A stretch of DNA of 64,000 bases from JBCCJA01 sp039045975 (GTDB taxonomy: Bacteria > Planctomycetota > Planctomycetia > Planctomycetales > Planctomycetaceae), in assembly GCA_039045975.1 (NCBI GenBank), contig JBCCJA010000007.1, positions 1 to 64,000 on the forward strand, read 5' to 3'. Shown here piece by piece: positions 25,193 through 34,966 of this stretch. Numbering within the stretch: the first letter of the stretch is position 1; every line of letters begins with the position of its first letter. The notes beneath the pieces were generated by a model. The model was not told the DNA's origin and did not search any database. It was given only the letters and a program-made list of their open reading frames with translations. A program made the position numbers and the translations under genes.

Positions 25193-28100
25193 ATGACGCT
25201 CGCCGCGTTGCTCGAGAAGCAGTTCCGGGCCGACCTCCGCTTCCGCGGCCAGGGCTACGTCAAAGCCGAGCGGGTTTCGATCCGCCTCGTCCGGCCCGAC
25301 CACATCGAGGCCGTCGTCCGTGACGGCGTCGACCACCTCGTGCGGATCGACCGCACCGACGGCAAGCTGTCGATGCACTGCACCTGCGACCAATTTCAGA
25401 AGCTGCAGGTCTGCAAACACCTCTGGGCGGTGATCCTCACGATCGACGCCGAAGGCCTCCTCAGTTCCGAACCGACGCCGGGCCACATCCCGCCGTTCGT
25501 CGCCGAGGAAGAGGAAGACTGGACCGCCGCCGACGACCTCGACGAAGGCGAGCTGCTCGCCGAACTCGCCGCCGTCGCCGCGACCCGCGGCAAGTCGGAC
25601 TTCCTCGAAGACATCGACGACGACGGCGAAGACGACTTCCCCGGCGGGAACGCGGGCGGCGTCGCGACCGCGGTCGGCCGACGGCAGAAGGTCGCCGACT
25701 GGGAGCGGCCGCTCGTCGACCTCGCCGCCGAGCTCAAAGGCGAAGGCCGCAAGGCCAACGCCGAAGCCCGCGAACGCGAAATCTTTTTCGAAATCGACCG
25801 CGACGCGAGCGTCGAGGAGGGCGTGCTCGTCATGCAGCTCTCGCAGCGACAGCGGCGCGTCAACGGCCAATGGGGCAAGCTGAAGGCGCTCAAGCTCCGC
25901 CCGACCGAGCTCGACAAAGTCGAACACGAGGACGACCGCACCGTCCTCGCCTATCTGCTCGGCGGCACGCCCGACCGCAGCGACTGGGTCGCGCAGAAGA
26001 CCGAGTCGAACGCGACCGTCTCACGGTTCCAGATCCCGCACGAACTGTCGGTGCGGCTGATGCCGATGCTCGCCGCCAGCGGGCGGATGCGCTATCTCGA
26101 TTCCGACGAGCCGCAGCCGCTCGCCTGGGACGACGGCGACCCCTGGGAACTGACCGCCGCCGTCGAACCGGCCGACCCCGGCGACGGCGACGGCGAAAGC
26201 GACCCCGGCGAACCGGCCTGGACGCTCGCCGGCCAGCTGCACCGCGGCGACGAGGTCTTGCCGCTCGGCGACGTGCTCGGCGTCGTCCGCGGCGGGCTCG
26301 TACTGTTCGAGGACCGCGTCACGCGGCTGCGGGACTACGACGCGTTCGAATGGACCCGCATCCTCGACGGCCGGAAGGTGACCGCGCCGCCCGAAGGCGG
26401 GATCGCGCTCGTCGACCGCATGCTCGACATGCCGGCCCTCCCGCGGCTGAGCCTGCCGCCCGAACTGCAGCTCGAAGAAGTCCGCCTCGAACCGAAACGG
26501 ATCCTCACCGTCTCCGGCCCGCGGCCCGACCAGGGGCCGTTCGGCGAACGTCTGCTCGGCACGGTCACGTTCGGCTACGACGACGCCCGCGTGAGCGGGT
26601 CTTCGCAGCGGTGGGCCGTCGTCCAACGCGACCGCCGCCGCTGCCTCGTCCGGGACGAACAGGCCGAGGCCGCCGCGTGGGAGGCCGTGCTCGACGCCGG
26701 CTTCCGCCGCAGACTCGACGACGCCGGCGGGCCGAACGTCGAAGTCTCCGCCCGCGACCTCGGCCGCGCCGTCCGCGACCTCGTCGACGCCGATTGGGAG
26801 GTCCGCGCCGACGGCCGCCCCGTCTCGCGGCCGACCGAACTGAACTTCCGCGTGAAGTCCGACATCGACTGGTTCGAACTCCACGCCGACTTCGACTTCG
26901 AGGGCCGCACGGCGGCACTGCCGGAGGTCCTCGCCGCGCTCCGCCGGGGCGACGGCACGGTCCGTCTCGACGACGGCTCGCTCGGCCTGCTGCCGGAAGA
27001 ATGGGCCGCCCGGTTCGGCCTGCTCGGCGGGCTCGGGGCCGCGACCGACGACCACATCCGCTTCAACGCGAACCAGGTCTCGCTGCTCGACGCGATGCTC
27101 GACGAACAGCAGTCGGTCCAGTTCGACGAGCCGTTCGAGGAACTCCGCGAACGCTTCCGCAACTTCGAAGGCGTCGAACCCGCGACCGAGCCGGACGGTT
27201 TTCAGGGCGAACTCCGCGGCTACCAGCGGGAGGGCCTCGGATGGCTCGAGTTCCTCCGCGAGTTCCGGCTCAACGGCTGCCTCGCCGACGACATGGGCCT
27301 CGGGAAGACGGTTCAGCTGCTCGCGCTGCTCGAACGCCGCCGGGCCGAGGGTCACAGCGAGCCTTCGCTCGTCGTCGTGCCCAAATCGCTGATGTTCAAC
27401 TGGGAACAGGAGGCCCGCCGCTTCACGCCCGACATCAAGCTGCTCGAATACACCGGCACCGACCGCGACGGGCTGCTCGACGAGATCCCGAAGGTCGACC
27501 TCGTGCTCACGACGTATGGCACGCTGCGTCGCGACGTCGTGAAGCTCAAAGAGATCCGCTTCGATTACATCGTCCTCGATGAGGCACAGACGATTAAGAA
27601 CGCCGGGTCGCAGGTCGCGAAGGCGTCGCGACTGCTCAAGGCCCGGCAACGCCTCGCGCTGTCCGGCACGCCGATCGAGAACCACCTCGGCGACCTGTGG
27701 TCGATTTTCGAATTCTTAAACCCTGGCATGCTCGGGCGGAGTTCGCTGTTCAAGTCGATCGCAGGGCCCGGCAGCGAAGACGAAGCGACCCGCCAGGTCC
27801 TCGGCAAGGCCCTCCGACCGTTCATCTTAAGGCGGACCAAGCAGCAGGTCGCCGGCGACCTGCCCGAAAAGTCGGAACAGGTCCTGCTCTGCGACATGGA
27901 AGCCGAGCAGCGAAAAATTTACGACGACCTGCTCGACCATTACCGCGGGGCTCTGCTCGGCAAAGTGAAAAAGGAGGGGCTCGAAAAGTCCCGGATGCAC
28001 GTCCTGGAGGCACTGCTCCGGCTCCGCCAAGCGGCCTGCCACCCGGCGTTGTTAGAGTCCGGCGAGCCGACCGACGCCTCGGCCAAGACCGACGTCCTCC

Positions 28101-28585
28101 TGCCGCAGCTCGAAGAACTGCTCTCCGAGAATCACAAGGCGCTCGTCTTCAGCCAATTCACGTCGATGCTCGCCGTCGTCCGGGCCCAGCTCGACAAGGC
28201 CGGCATCAAGTACGAATACCTCGACGGCAAAACCCGCGACCGCGAGGCTCGCGTCGAGAAGTTCCAGAACGACCCCGCAACGGGCGTGTTCTTAATCTCG
28301 CTGAAGGCGGGCGGCCTCGGCCTGAACCTGACGGCGGCCGACTACGTGTTCCTCTTGGACCCGTGGTGGAACCCGGCGGTCGAGGCCCAGGCGGTCGACC
28401 GCGCCCACCGCCTCGGCCAGACCCGTCACGTCTTCGCCTACCGCCTCATCTGCCGCGACACGGTCGAGGAAAAGATCGCGGAACTGCAGAAGCAGAAGAG
28501 GGAACTTGCAGGAGCCTTGCTCGAAGAGGACCGCGGCGGGCTGGGGCAGTTGACGGTCGAGGATTTGGAGAAGCTGCTGTCGTGA
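25193..28585 (+). CDS. SNF2-family DNA-dependent ATPase with SWIM zinc finger
   Basis: A 1130-residue Swi2/Snf2-type ATPase. A SWIM zinc finger is near residues 62-78 (CTCDQFQKLQVCKHLW), followed by a long acidic spacer and about 450 residues of family-specific sequence. The ATPase core starts near 690: LADDMGLGKTVQLLALL (motif I), VVVPKSLMFNWEQE (Ia), DEAQTIKN (II), LSGTPIENHLGDLWSIFEFL (III) and FILRRTKQQV. The second lobe has VFSQFTSMLAVVRAQL, LISLKAGGLGLNLTAADYVF and DPWWNPAVEAQAVDRAHRLG (V/VI), ending VEEKIAELQKQK. Bacterial members with SWIM are linked to RNA polymerase recycling (RapA-like) or DNA repair; the specific role is unknown. It is monocistronic. Confidence 0.95.
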   Translation: MTLAALLEKQFRADLRFRGQGYVKAERVSIRLVRPDHIEAVVRDGVDHLVRIDRTDGKLSMHCTCDQFQKLQVCKHLWAVILTIDAEGLLSSEPTPGHIPPFVAEEEEDWTAADDLDEGELLAELAAVAATRGKSDFLEDIDDDGEDDFPGGNAGGVATAVGRRQKVADWERPLVDLAAELKGEGRKANAEAREREIFFEIDRDASVEEGVLVMQLSQRQRRVNGQWGKLKALKLRPTELDKVEHEDDRTVLAYLLGGTPDRSDWVAQKTESNATVSRFQIPHELSVRLMPMLAASGRMRYLDSDEPQPLAWDDGDPWELTAAVEPADPGDGDGESDPGEPAWTLAGQLHRGDEVLPLGDVLGVVRGGLVLFEDRVTRLRDYDAFEWTRILDGRKVTAPPEGGIALVDRMLDMPALPRLSLPPELQLEEVRLEPKRILTVSGPRPDQGPFGERLLGTVTFGYDDARVSGSSQRWAVVQRDRRRCLVRDEQAEAAAWEAVLDAGFRRRLDDAGGPNVEVSARDLGRAVRDLVDADWEVRADGRPVSRPTELNFRVKSDIDWFELHADFDFEGRTAALPEVLAALRRGDGTVRLDDGSLGLLPEEWAARFGLLGGLGAATDDHIRFNANQVSLLDAMLDEQQSVQFDEPFEELRERFRNFEGVEPATEPDGFQGELRGYQREGLGWLEFLREFRLNGCLADDMGLGKTVQLLALLERRRAEGHSEPSLVVVPKSLMFNWEQEARRFTPDIKLLEYTGTDRDGLLDEIPKVDLVLTTYGTLRRDVVKLKEIRFDYIVLDEAQTIKNAGSQVAKASRLLKARQRLALSGTPIENHLGDLWSIFEFLNPGMLGRSSLFKSIAGPGSEDEATRQVLGKALRPFILRRTKQQVAGDLPEKSEQVLLCDMEAEQRKIYDDLLDHYRGALLGKVKKEGLEKSRMHVLEALLRLRQAACHPALLESGEPTDASAKTDVLLPQLEELLSENHKALVFSQFTSMLAVVRAQLDKAGIKYEYLDGKTRDREARVEKFQNDPATGVFLISLKAGGLGLNLTAADYVFLLDPWWNPAVEAQAVDRAHRLGQTRHVFAYRLICRDTVEEKIAELQKQKRELAGALLEEDRGGLGQLTVEDLEKLLS

Positions 28586-28592
28586 TGTCGGA

Positions 28593-28628
28593 CGACGAAA
28601 GCTGCCGGGATGCCGAGAGCTTTCGTCG
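28593..28628. terminator. hairpin after the SNF2 gene
   Basis: An 11-bp perfect inverted repeat (CGACGAAAGCT and its complement AGCTTTCGTCG) with a 14-base loop starts 8 bases after the SNF2 stop and lies between two convergent genes. There is no clear T-tract, so it may act on either strand or only as a 3' stabiliser. Confidence 0.5.
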
Positions 28629-28642
28629 CCAAGCTGAATGAT

Positions 28643-29275
28643 CTACCCCATTTTCGATCGAAGATTTTCCATCTCTCCTCGCTCCTCGAGCATAGCAGCC
28701 TGTGCCGCGATCCGGAGAAGCTGGCGGCTGCCACCGACGCTATCATAATCCTTTGCGATTGAGACCTGTCGCCAGATTATCGTATCTCCATCGAGAACCG
28801 GCTCGCTGTCACCAAATGGCTTAAATGCGTCGTTCCTGCCAGGTCGCGTCACAGGGTCGAACTCGCCGGCGTTGACCGGGCGATTAATGTAATACTGAAA
28901 GCTCGGCAGTTCGTAGCGGAATCTCGCGTCGATCGGCTCCGCTAGCCGCAACGTTCGGTCGACATTCGGATTCAGTAATGACAATCTCCCTACAGCCTCC
29001 GTAATTCGCGGCTCGCCTGCCGACAGCCGTGTCTGCACTTCGTCGCTAGTAAGCAAGTAACTCGCATTAAGAAGCGTGGCTGTTCGTGCCGTGAAACTAC
29101 TTGAACCAAAAAATTCGGCATCATCAACGTAATCGAAGTTCGACTCACGATCTCTGACAGCCTGCATGACGTCACGAACGGTCACGTCACCGGGGACATC
29201 TACCCCGAGGTCGGTGTAGTCGCGTCGAAAAAAGATGCCGACGACCCTGATATTGACTGTGTTAACAGTAGCCAC
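28643..29275 (-). CDS. unrecognised protein in a low-GC patch
   Basis: A 210-residue protein, not recognised. It reads as a real soluble protein: strands at NIRVVGIFFRRDYT and GVDVPGDVTVRDVMQAVRDR suggest a small beta-grasp-like start, followed by a charged C-terminal helix (RQLLRIAAQAAMLEERGEME). It has a strong Shine-Dalgarno site (AGGAG, 6 bases before the GTG at 29275), unlike most genes here. Base composition falls towards its 5' half: hand counts give 50% GC for 29041-29100 and 42% for 29101-29160, against roughly 70% in neighbouring genes, so recent acquisition is likely. It is convergent with the SNF2 gene and divergent from the broken enolase-family gene. No function is proposed. Confidence 0.6.
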   Translation of the reverse strand: MATVNTVNIRVVGIFFRRDYTDLGVDVPGDVTVRDVMQAVRDRESNFDYVDDAEFFGSSSFTARTATLLNASYLLTSDEVQTRLSAGEPRITEAVGRLSLLNPNVDRTLRLAEPIDARFRYELPSFQYYINRPVNAGEFDPVTRPGRNDAFKPFGDSEPVLDGDTIIWRQVSIAKDYDSVGGSRQLLRIAAQAAMLEERGEMENLRSKMG

Positions 29276-29403
29276 TTGCTTCTCCTAAGAGGGACAGGAG
29301 TCACACATGAACGCAATATCTGTGTGGACGCAATGTCATTTCATATTTTCTTCGGCAATTACCCAAGACTGTTAACTTTGTTCAAAACCAGACGCCTCGC
29401 TGA

Positions 29404-30138
29404 CGCGATTGCGTTCTGGGGCACACATCGCGTGCCGCGGACGCAGCACTGACAAAACTCGTGGGACGACTGAAGTGCAAGCTTTACGGCGACGTCGGGA
29501 CCGACGTCGCGGTGATCGAAGCCGCCCGGAACGTCGTCGGGGACGAGACTTATATCGTCGGCGACGTTAACGGCGGCTATCGCCGTAAGCAGTCCGAAGA
29601 CTCCGTGGCCGCGATCGCGGCGGCACTCGTCGACCTCCACGCGGCCGGACTGACTGCCTGTGAGGACCCCGCCTATATGACTCCCTCACAGTGGGCCGAG
29701 GTCCAACGACTCGTCGGCGGGCTAGATTTATTACCCGACGTGCCGGTGCGCCCGGCGTGGAAGGCCGCACGACAGATCAATCCTAATATGGGTCGCGTAT
29801 TCAATATGCACCCGGCCTGCATGGGTTCGGCGATCGAGGTCGTCACTCTCGGCCGCATGATCCAAGGTTGGGGCAAACGGCTGATGGTCGGCGATTCGTC
29901 GCTCGTCGGCCCGGCGTGTCCGGCTTGGCAGCAGATCGCGATCGGCCTCGGCGCGGACTGGGTCGAGGCGGTTGAAAAACCGCAGGAGAACGATGTCTAC
30001 CAGCGGTGCCGCACCGCCGCTCCGACCGACCGTACGCCCGACGGACTGTTCGCTTACGAAGCGGAACGCCCCGGCTTCGGCACCGACCTCGACGCCGACG
30101 CCCTCCGCGAACTCTCCCTCGCGACGGTAACGCTTTAA
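29404..30138 (+). pseudogene. 5'-truncated enolase-superfamily (mandelate racemase/muconate lactonising) gene
   Basis: The reading frame encodes only the (beta/alpha) barrel of an MR/MLE-type enzyme: the Lys pair GRLKCKLYG, the first metal Asp in VGDVNGGY, the Glu in ACEDPAY, MHPACMGSAIEVV, LMVGDSSLVGP and ADWVEAVEKPQ. The N-terminal capping domain of about 120-150 residues is missing. Homologous-looking codons (RAADAALTKLVGRLKCK) continue upstream of the GTG at 29461 as far as an in-frame TGA at 29401, where low-GC foreign-looking DNA begins. A shortened product from the GTG is possible but would lack the domain that closes the active site, so this is called a pseudogene. Confidence 0.7.
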
Positions 30139-30144
30139 CAGCAG

Positions 30145-33100
30145 TTACCGGACCGCACTCCCGCTCCAGCCCCGTCCGCCGCGTCGTGCCGACTGCGGGA
30201 CGGTCGGTACCGGGAGGCTCTCGAGATTTAAGACCGGCGGCTCGCGGCGGTTCGGGTCGAACGTGTTTAAGAACCCGCGGACCGCGTCGTTGAGCATCGG
30301 GGCTCCGACGACGCGTTGGGCCGGTTCGTTGATCGTGCCGGTCACTTCGACGCCGACCCAGCCGGCCGTCGCGCGGTTCCACAGCTGGCCGATCACCGGC
30401 ACCGTGAACCGCTGCTGCGGCGCGAACGAATAGAGGAACAGGTCGAGCGTCTCGTCCCAGCCGGCCGTGCCGCGACCCCGCATGCTGATCGCGTCGCCGA
30501 CGAGGTCGATCGTGTCGAACACGAAGCCGGAATCGTCGATGCGGAAGTCGGCGAACGCGAAGTGGAACGCCGTGCGGTCGGGCGGCCGGAAGTTGAGGAC
30601 CTTGAACGTCTCGACGAGCACCGGCAGTTCGTAAAGGGCGGCGGGGCTGACCTCGACCTGCCCGCGGCCGCCGATCGTCGCCGCGACCGGCGGGTCGGTC
30701 CCGATCGGGGTCGCGAACGGCACCGTGCCGCGGACGTCGACCCAGCCGTTGACGACACCCCGCAGCGTGTCGACGCCCGCCAGCGACGTGTAATCACGCA
30801 GCCGCCCGCCGCTGAGCGTCGAACGGACGGCGTACGCACTCCCGCCGGCGGTCGGCTCGACGAGCACGTCGACCGTCCAGGCCCCGCCGATCAATTCGCC
30901 GGACAGACGGTCGGCGGCCGGGATGTCGGCCGTGCCGCCGGGAACGAGCCCGAATACCCGCGGCGAGCCCACGACCAGTTTCCCGCCGCGGTACCGGAAC
31001 GGCCCGCGGATATCGACGGCCCGCTGTTCGAGCACGGTCGCGTGATCGAGGTCGATCAGCCCGTCGAAACGCGAATCGACGCCGTCGAACGTGCCGCGAC
31101 AACGGACGACGCCGGCGGTGTCGGAGACGTCGACGCCGAAGGTCCAGTCGGCCCCGCCGAAACGCGTCTCCAGGTCCCAGGCGGCGGCGACGTTGGCGGT
31201 GTCGGCCCGGCCACGGAGGGCGATCGCGCCGTCGAGCGTGAGCGGCCCCCGCGGGTTTGCGGCCTCGAAGAACTCCCGCAGTGTCGGGCTGACGGCCCGC
31301 TTGAGGTCGTCGTCGACCCGCAGCTCGTCGACGTCGAGCCGATCGATCCGGAAGTCCCAGCCGCCGTCGTCGGCGACGACGACGCGGCCGCGGCCGCCGA
31401 CCGTCGTCGGACCGTGACGTCCGTCGAAACGCGTCACCGTCACGGTTCCGTTTTTGTAAGCGAGGTCGGCGTCGATCCGTTCCATGAAATAGGGGAAGCC
31501 GACCGAGTTGAGCGTCCCGCCGGTCCACCGCAGGTCGGGCAGGGCGATCTCGGTGTACTCGCCGGTCCGCCACGTGAGGTCGACCGGCCCGCCGAGCACG
31601 CCGGTCGGTCGCAGGTGACGCCACGCGGCCCGCAGTTCGTCGGAGATCGCCGCGAACAGGTCGCGGTCGAGCGGACAGTTTGCGACGTCGAGGTCGACGT
31701 CGAGGCTGTACCCGTCGGGCGTGCGGACGCAGTTCCCGTCGGCCGAGACGGCGACGTCGCCGTGGCGACCGCGGAGGCCCTCGAAATCCCAGCGACCGCG
31801 GACGGCGTCGTATGTGACGCGGCCCGTGACGCCGCGGACGTCGTACGGGAACGACTCGTGCCGGACCGAGCCGTCGCTGACCTCGGTGGCGAGCGTCCAC
31901 TGCAGTGGCGCCATTGAGACCGGAGCGCGGTACAGGCCGACCTCGACGGCGCCCTCGGCGGCGAGGCCGAGCATGCGGAACACGTCGCGGGCCTGGGGAG
32001 GACAGGCCGCGGCGACCGCGGGGGTCAACGCGGCCTCGGCGGCGGTGAGGCGGATCGCGGCTTCGACCTGCCCCGGGCCGTCGCCGCGGCGGATGATCGT
32101 GCCGACGCAATCGACCGGATAGCCGTCCGCGACCCCGCTCAGCGAGACGCCGATGCGGTCGGCCTCGACGAGCCGGACCTCGCCCGTCACGCCGGTCACG
32201 GCCAAAGGGAACGGCTTCGGCCGGACCGCTGCGTCGACCGCTTTGACGTAAAGTTCGCTGAGATCCCAGGCGCCCGAGCCGGCCCGCGGCTCGGCGGCGA
32301 GGGTGACGTCGACCCGGCCCTGCGGATCGAGGCTGCGCATGACCTGCCCGACGCCGCCGGGTAGGACGGCGAGCACCTCCGGCGTGAGTTCGACGTCGTC
32401 GAGGCGGGCGGTGAAACGATTCGCGAACGCGCCGGCCGCCCCGGTCTGGCCGGACGAAGATGAGGCCGGGACGACCCGTCCTGCTTCGGTGGGAAACGCC
32501 AGCTCGCCGGCGACGTCGAACGTCGCGTCGTCGTGCCGGCCGACGAGGTTTTCGATCCGCAAGCCGGCGTTCGTCACCGAGATCCGCCCGGCGACGTCGT
32601 CGAGCGGGAAGGGCAGCCGCGGGTGTTCGACGCGTCCGGCCCGGGCGTCGCCGACGACGCGAAAGCGGATATCGCCGGCCGGGTCGGGTAACGCGACGTC
32701 GAAGTCGACGTCGGCCTCGATCGCGAGTGCCAGCGGCAGCGACTCGGGCGTGAACGGGGGCTCGGCCGCGGTCACGGCGGCGTCCTCCAGCGACGCGGTC
32801 CGGATCGGCCCGCGGCCGTCGGCATAGGACCAGGCCGCGAGCTGTCGGGACACGTCGGGGCTGTAGGCGGTCGCGAGGTCGACGAGCGGGCCGCTCGTGT
32901 CGACGCCGGTCGCCCGGCCCTTCAGCCGCCAGGTCCAACGCTCAAGATCGATCACGCCCGTCATTTCGAGCGAGGACTGCCCGGCGACGTCGGTCGAGGC
33001 CCTCAGCAGCAGCCGGCCGGCGTCGTCGGGCCGCACCGTCAGGTCGGCGTCACGCAACTCGACCTCGACCGGGCCGGCCGCGAGCCGTTCGATGACGAGG

Positions 33101-33570
33101 TTCAAGGTCCCGTCGGTGACGACGAGTTCGGCGGGCGGGGCGTCGGCCTGTTCGCCGCCGGAGAACCGCTCGATCAGTTCTTCGACCTGCCAGCGTCCGT
33201 CGACGCCGCGGACGAGTTCGAGCGTCGGCCCGGCGAGGCTGACGCGGCGGACGACCAACTTCCGTTCCGACAGCAGCCGGTCGCGGTCGACTTCGACGAC
33301 CGCCTCGGGGATCGAGACGGTCGGCCGGTCGCGGTCGGCGTCGAGCCGCAAACGCAGCCCCCGCAATGTGACGCGGTCTTGCCAGTCGAAGCTGGCCGAG
33401 TCGACGGTGACCCCGTAGCCGGCGAAGGCCGACGAGGCTTGCTCACGGACGTATGCCGAAAGCAGTTCGTCGGCGTGCGTGAAGGCGTAGTAGCCGGCGC
33501 CGGCAGCCGCGAGGGCGACGACGAGCCCGGCGAGCATCAGGCGGCGGAAGAACTTGCCGAGGCGTCTCAA
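30145..33570 (-). CDS. AsmA-like outer-envelope protein
   Basis: A protein of 1141 residues with one N-terminal membrane helix (LMLAGLVVALAAAGAGYYAF) and a very long beta-rich periplasmic body of AsmA/TamB/YhdP character, the family thought to bridge lipid transport between membranes. Typical elements are ELLSAYVREQASSAFAGYGV and SFDWQDRVTLRGLRLRL near the start, repeated strand pairs, and the AsmA-like C-terminal region IDLVGDAISMRGRGTAGWDE followed by FTVPVIGQLWNRATAGWVGV. The TTG at 33570 overlaps the upstream TGA (TTGA) and is preferred to the longer frame starting at 33756, whose extra residues are Arg/Gly-rich and antisense-like; the ATG at 33537 is an alternative. It follows a GT-C glycosyltransferase. 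Confidence 0.85.
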   Translation of the reverse strand: MRRLGKFFRRLMLAGLVVALAAAGAGYYAFTHADELLSAYVREQASSAFAGYGVTVDSASFDWQDRVTLRGLRLRLDADRDRPTVSIPEAVVEVDRDRLLSERKLVVRRVSLAGPTLELVRGVDGRWQVEELIERFSGGEQADAPPAELVVTDGTLNLVIERLAAGPVEVELRDADLTVRPDDAGRLLLRASTDVAGQSSLEMTGVIDLERWTWRLKGRATGVDTSGPLVDLATAYSPDVSRQLAAWSYADGRGPIRTASLEDAAVTAAEPPFTPESLPLALAIEADVDFDVALPDPAGDIRFRVVGDARAGRVEHPRLPFPLDDVAGRISVTNAGLRIENLVGRHDDATFDVAGELAFPTEAGRVVPASSSSGQTGAAGAFANRFTARLDDVELTPEVLAVLPGGVGQVMRSLDPQGRVDVTLAAEPRAGSGAWDLSELYVKAVDAAVRPKPFPLAVTGVTGEVRLVEADRIGVSLSGVADGYPVDCVGTIIRRGDGPGQVEAAIRLTAAEAALTPAVAAACPPQARDVFRMLGLAAEGAVEVGLYRAPVSMAPLQWTLATEVSDGSVRHESFPYDVRGVTGRVTYDAVRGRWDFEGLRGRHGDVAVSADGNCVRTPDGYSLDVDLDVANCPLDRDLFAAISDELRAAWRHLRPTGVLGGPVDLTWRTGEYTEIALPDLRWTGGTLNSVGFPYFMERIDADLAYKNGTVTVTRFDGRHGPTTVGGRGRVVVADDGGWDFRIDRLDVDELRVDDDLKRAVSPTLREFFEAANPRGPLTLDGAIALRGRADTANVAAAWDLETRFGGADWTFGVDVSDTAGVVRCRGTFDGVDSRFDGLIDLDHATVLEQRAVDIRGPFRYRGGKLVVGSPRVFGLVPGGTADIPAADRLSGELIGGAWTVDVLVEPTAGGSAYAVRSTLSGGRLRDYTSLAGVDTLRGVVNGWVDVRGTVPFATPIGTDPPVAATIGGRGQVEVSPAALYELPVLVETFKVLNFRPPDRTAFHFAFADFRIDDSGFVFDTIDLVGDAISMRGRGTAGWDETLDLFLYSFAPQQRFTVPVIGQLWNRATAGWVGVEVTGTINEPAQRVVGAPMLNDAVRGFLNTFDPNRREPPVLNLESLPVPTVPQSARRGGRGWSGSAVR

Positions 33571-34868
33571 GAGCCCGCCCCCGGAGCCGTCGGCAGGCCG
33601 AGGAGTCGCTCCAGCCGTACCAGCACGGCCGACCGCGTTACCGCGACGAGTCCGACCGCCGCCGCGACCGTGAGCAGATATTCGCCGGGGACGCGATACC
33701 GCACCGACCCGACGAAGAACGCGTGGACCGCCGCGAAGAACAGCGTCGGCCCGCACGTCACGAGCAGAAAACCGGCGTCACGACGCTTCACCCAGATTCC
33801 GACCGCGGCCGCGGCGAACAGTCCGGCCTCGAAGGCCGCGATCACGAGCCCCGCGGCCCCGTCGGCGAACCCGCCGGCGTTCAAAAACGGGTTCCAGAAC
33901 CGCTTGAGCTTCTCGACGGCGAGGGTCAGCACTCGGGCCGGGTTCTCGGCCGCGAAGGCGACGGCCCGCCGCGTGTACTCGCGGTTGACCTCCGCCTCGG
34001 ACAACGTCGACGGGAGGCCGTCGGCCTCGAAGAACGTCATGTCCGAAGCGCCGGTGGCGTCGGGGTTGAGTCCGTCGTACAGGCTCGGGCCGGCCCACAG
34101 CGTCGTCAGGACGGGGCTGCCGGTGACGACGAAATTCCGGACGACCCACGGCGTCATGCCCGCGGCGAAACCGGCGCAGAGCAGGACCGGCGACACGTAC
34201 GCCGCCGGCCCGCCTCTACGCCGGAGGCAGAGCAGGCACCAGCCGGCCACGACGACCGGCGGGACGAGCACCCACGTCGGGCGGACGAGCGTCGCCGCGG
34301 CGTGGAGCGTCCCGGCCGCGATCGCGACCGCTTTCGACGACGAGACGATCGATTCGCGCGTGACGACGACCGCGGCGGTCATCACGCCGGCGAACAGCGT
34401 TTCGGACAGCAGCAACGGGCTGAACGCGACGAACAGCGGCGACACGGCCGCGAGCGCCCCCGCCCCCAATCCGACGAACGGCCCGGCGAGCCGCCAGCCG
34501 GCGACCGCCGTCAACGCACACGCGGCGACGCCGACGACGGCCAACACGCAGCGGGCCGGTGTGACCGCGTCGCCCGCGATCGCCCGCACGGACGCGAGCA
34601 GCAACGGCAACCCGGGCATCCGCATGACGCGACGCGGCGGCTCGTAGATCTCGAAAGGCTCGCCCGCGACGAGCTTCCCGGCCAGCAGCCAATAACCTTC
34701 CGCGTCGCCCGCGACCACGAATCGTCGCCCCGGGTCGTCCGCTAGGCGAGACTCGATCAACGCCACGCACAGAAACCGGCACGCGACAGCCGCGATCGCG
34801 ACGGTCGCGGTCGCCACGAAGGCACGCCGCCGGGCCGACAGCCGATCGCCGGTCGGGACGGGTTTCAC
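33567..34868 (-). CDS. GT-C (ArnT/PMT-like, GT39) membrane glycosyltransferase
   Basis: A 433-residue polytopic membrane protein. After the first helix (FVATATVAIAAVACRFLCVAL) comes the GT-C luminal loop FVVAGDAEGYWLLAGKLVAG with the acidic residue expected of the catalytic site, then MRMPGLPLLLASVRAI, and about nine more hydrophobic helices (LAAVSPLFVAFSPLLLSETLF; GMTPWVVRNFVVTG). These are landmarks of the polyprenyl-phosphate-sugar-dependent protein or lipid glycosyltransferases (PF13231/GT39). The acceptor is unknown. It overlaps the AsmA-like gene by four bases and follows rpiB by 98 bases. ATG at 34868. Confidence 0.85.
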   Translation of the reverse strand: MKPVPTGDRLSARRRAFVATATVAIAAVACRFLCVALIESRLADDPGRRFVVAGDAEGYWLLAGKLVAGEPFEIYEPPRRVMRMPGLPLLLASVRAIAGDAVTPARCVLAVVGVAACALTAVAGWRLAGPFVGLGAGALAAVSPLFVAFSPLLLSETLFAGVMTAAVVVTRESIVSSSKAVAIAAGTLHAAATLVRPTWVLVPPVVVAGWCLLCLRRRGGPAAYVSPVLLCAGFAAGMTPWVVRNFVVTGSPVLTTLWAGPSLYDGLNPDATGASDMTFFEADGLPSTLSEAEVNREYTRRAVAFAAENPARVLTLAVEKLKRFWNPFLNAGGFADGAAGLVIAAFEAGLFAAAAVGIWVKRRDAGFLLVTCGPTLFFAAVHAFFVGSVRYRVPGEYLLTVAAAVGLVAVTRSAVLVRLERLLGLPTAPGAGS

Positions 34869-34966
34869 GCGATCTGCTCACGACCGTGGATGACCGTCGG
34901 ACCGTAGTTTTTGCGGCGTTCGAGGGTCAAGACGCCGGACGAGTCGGAGTCACGCCGCGGAAGTGC

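Noticed and set aside
29461..30138. Complete short enolase-family enzyme from the GTG at 29461
   Set aside because: Homologous-looking codons continue upstream to 29404 and the capping domain is missing, so a truncated remnant is the better reading.
33571..33756. N-terminal extension of the AsmA-like protein
   Set aside because: It overlaps the glycosyltransferase gene, is Arg/Gly-rich, and precedes a normal signal-anchor start at the TTG overlap.
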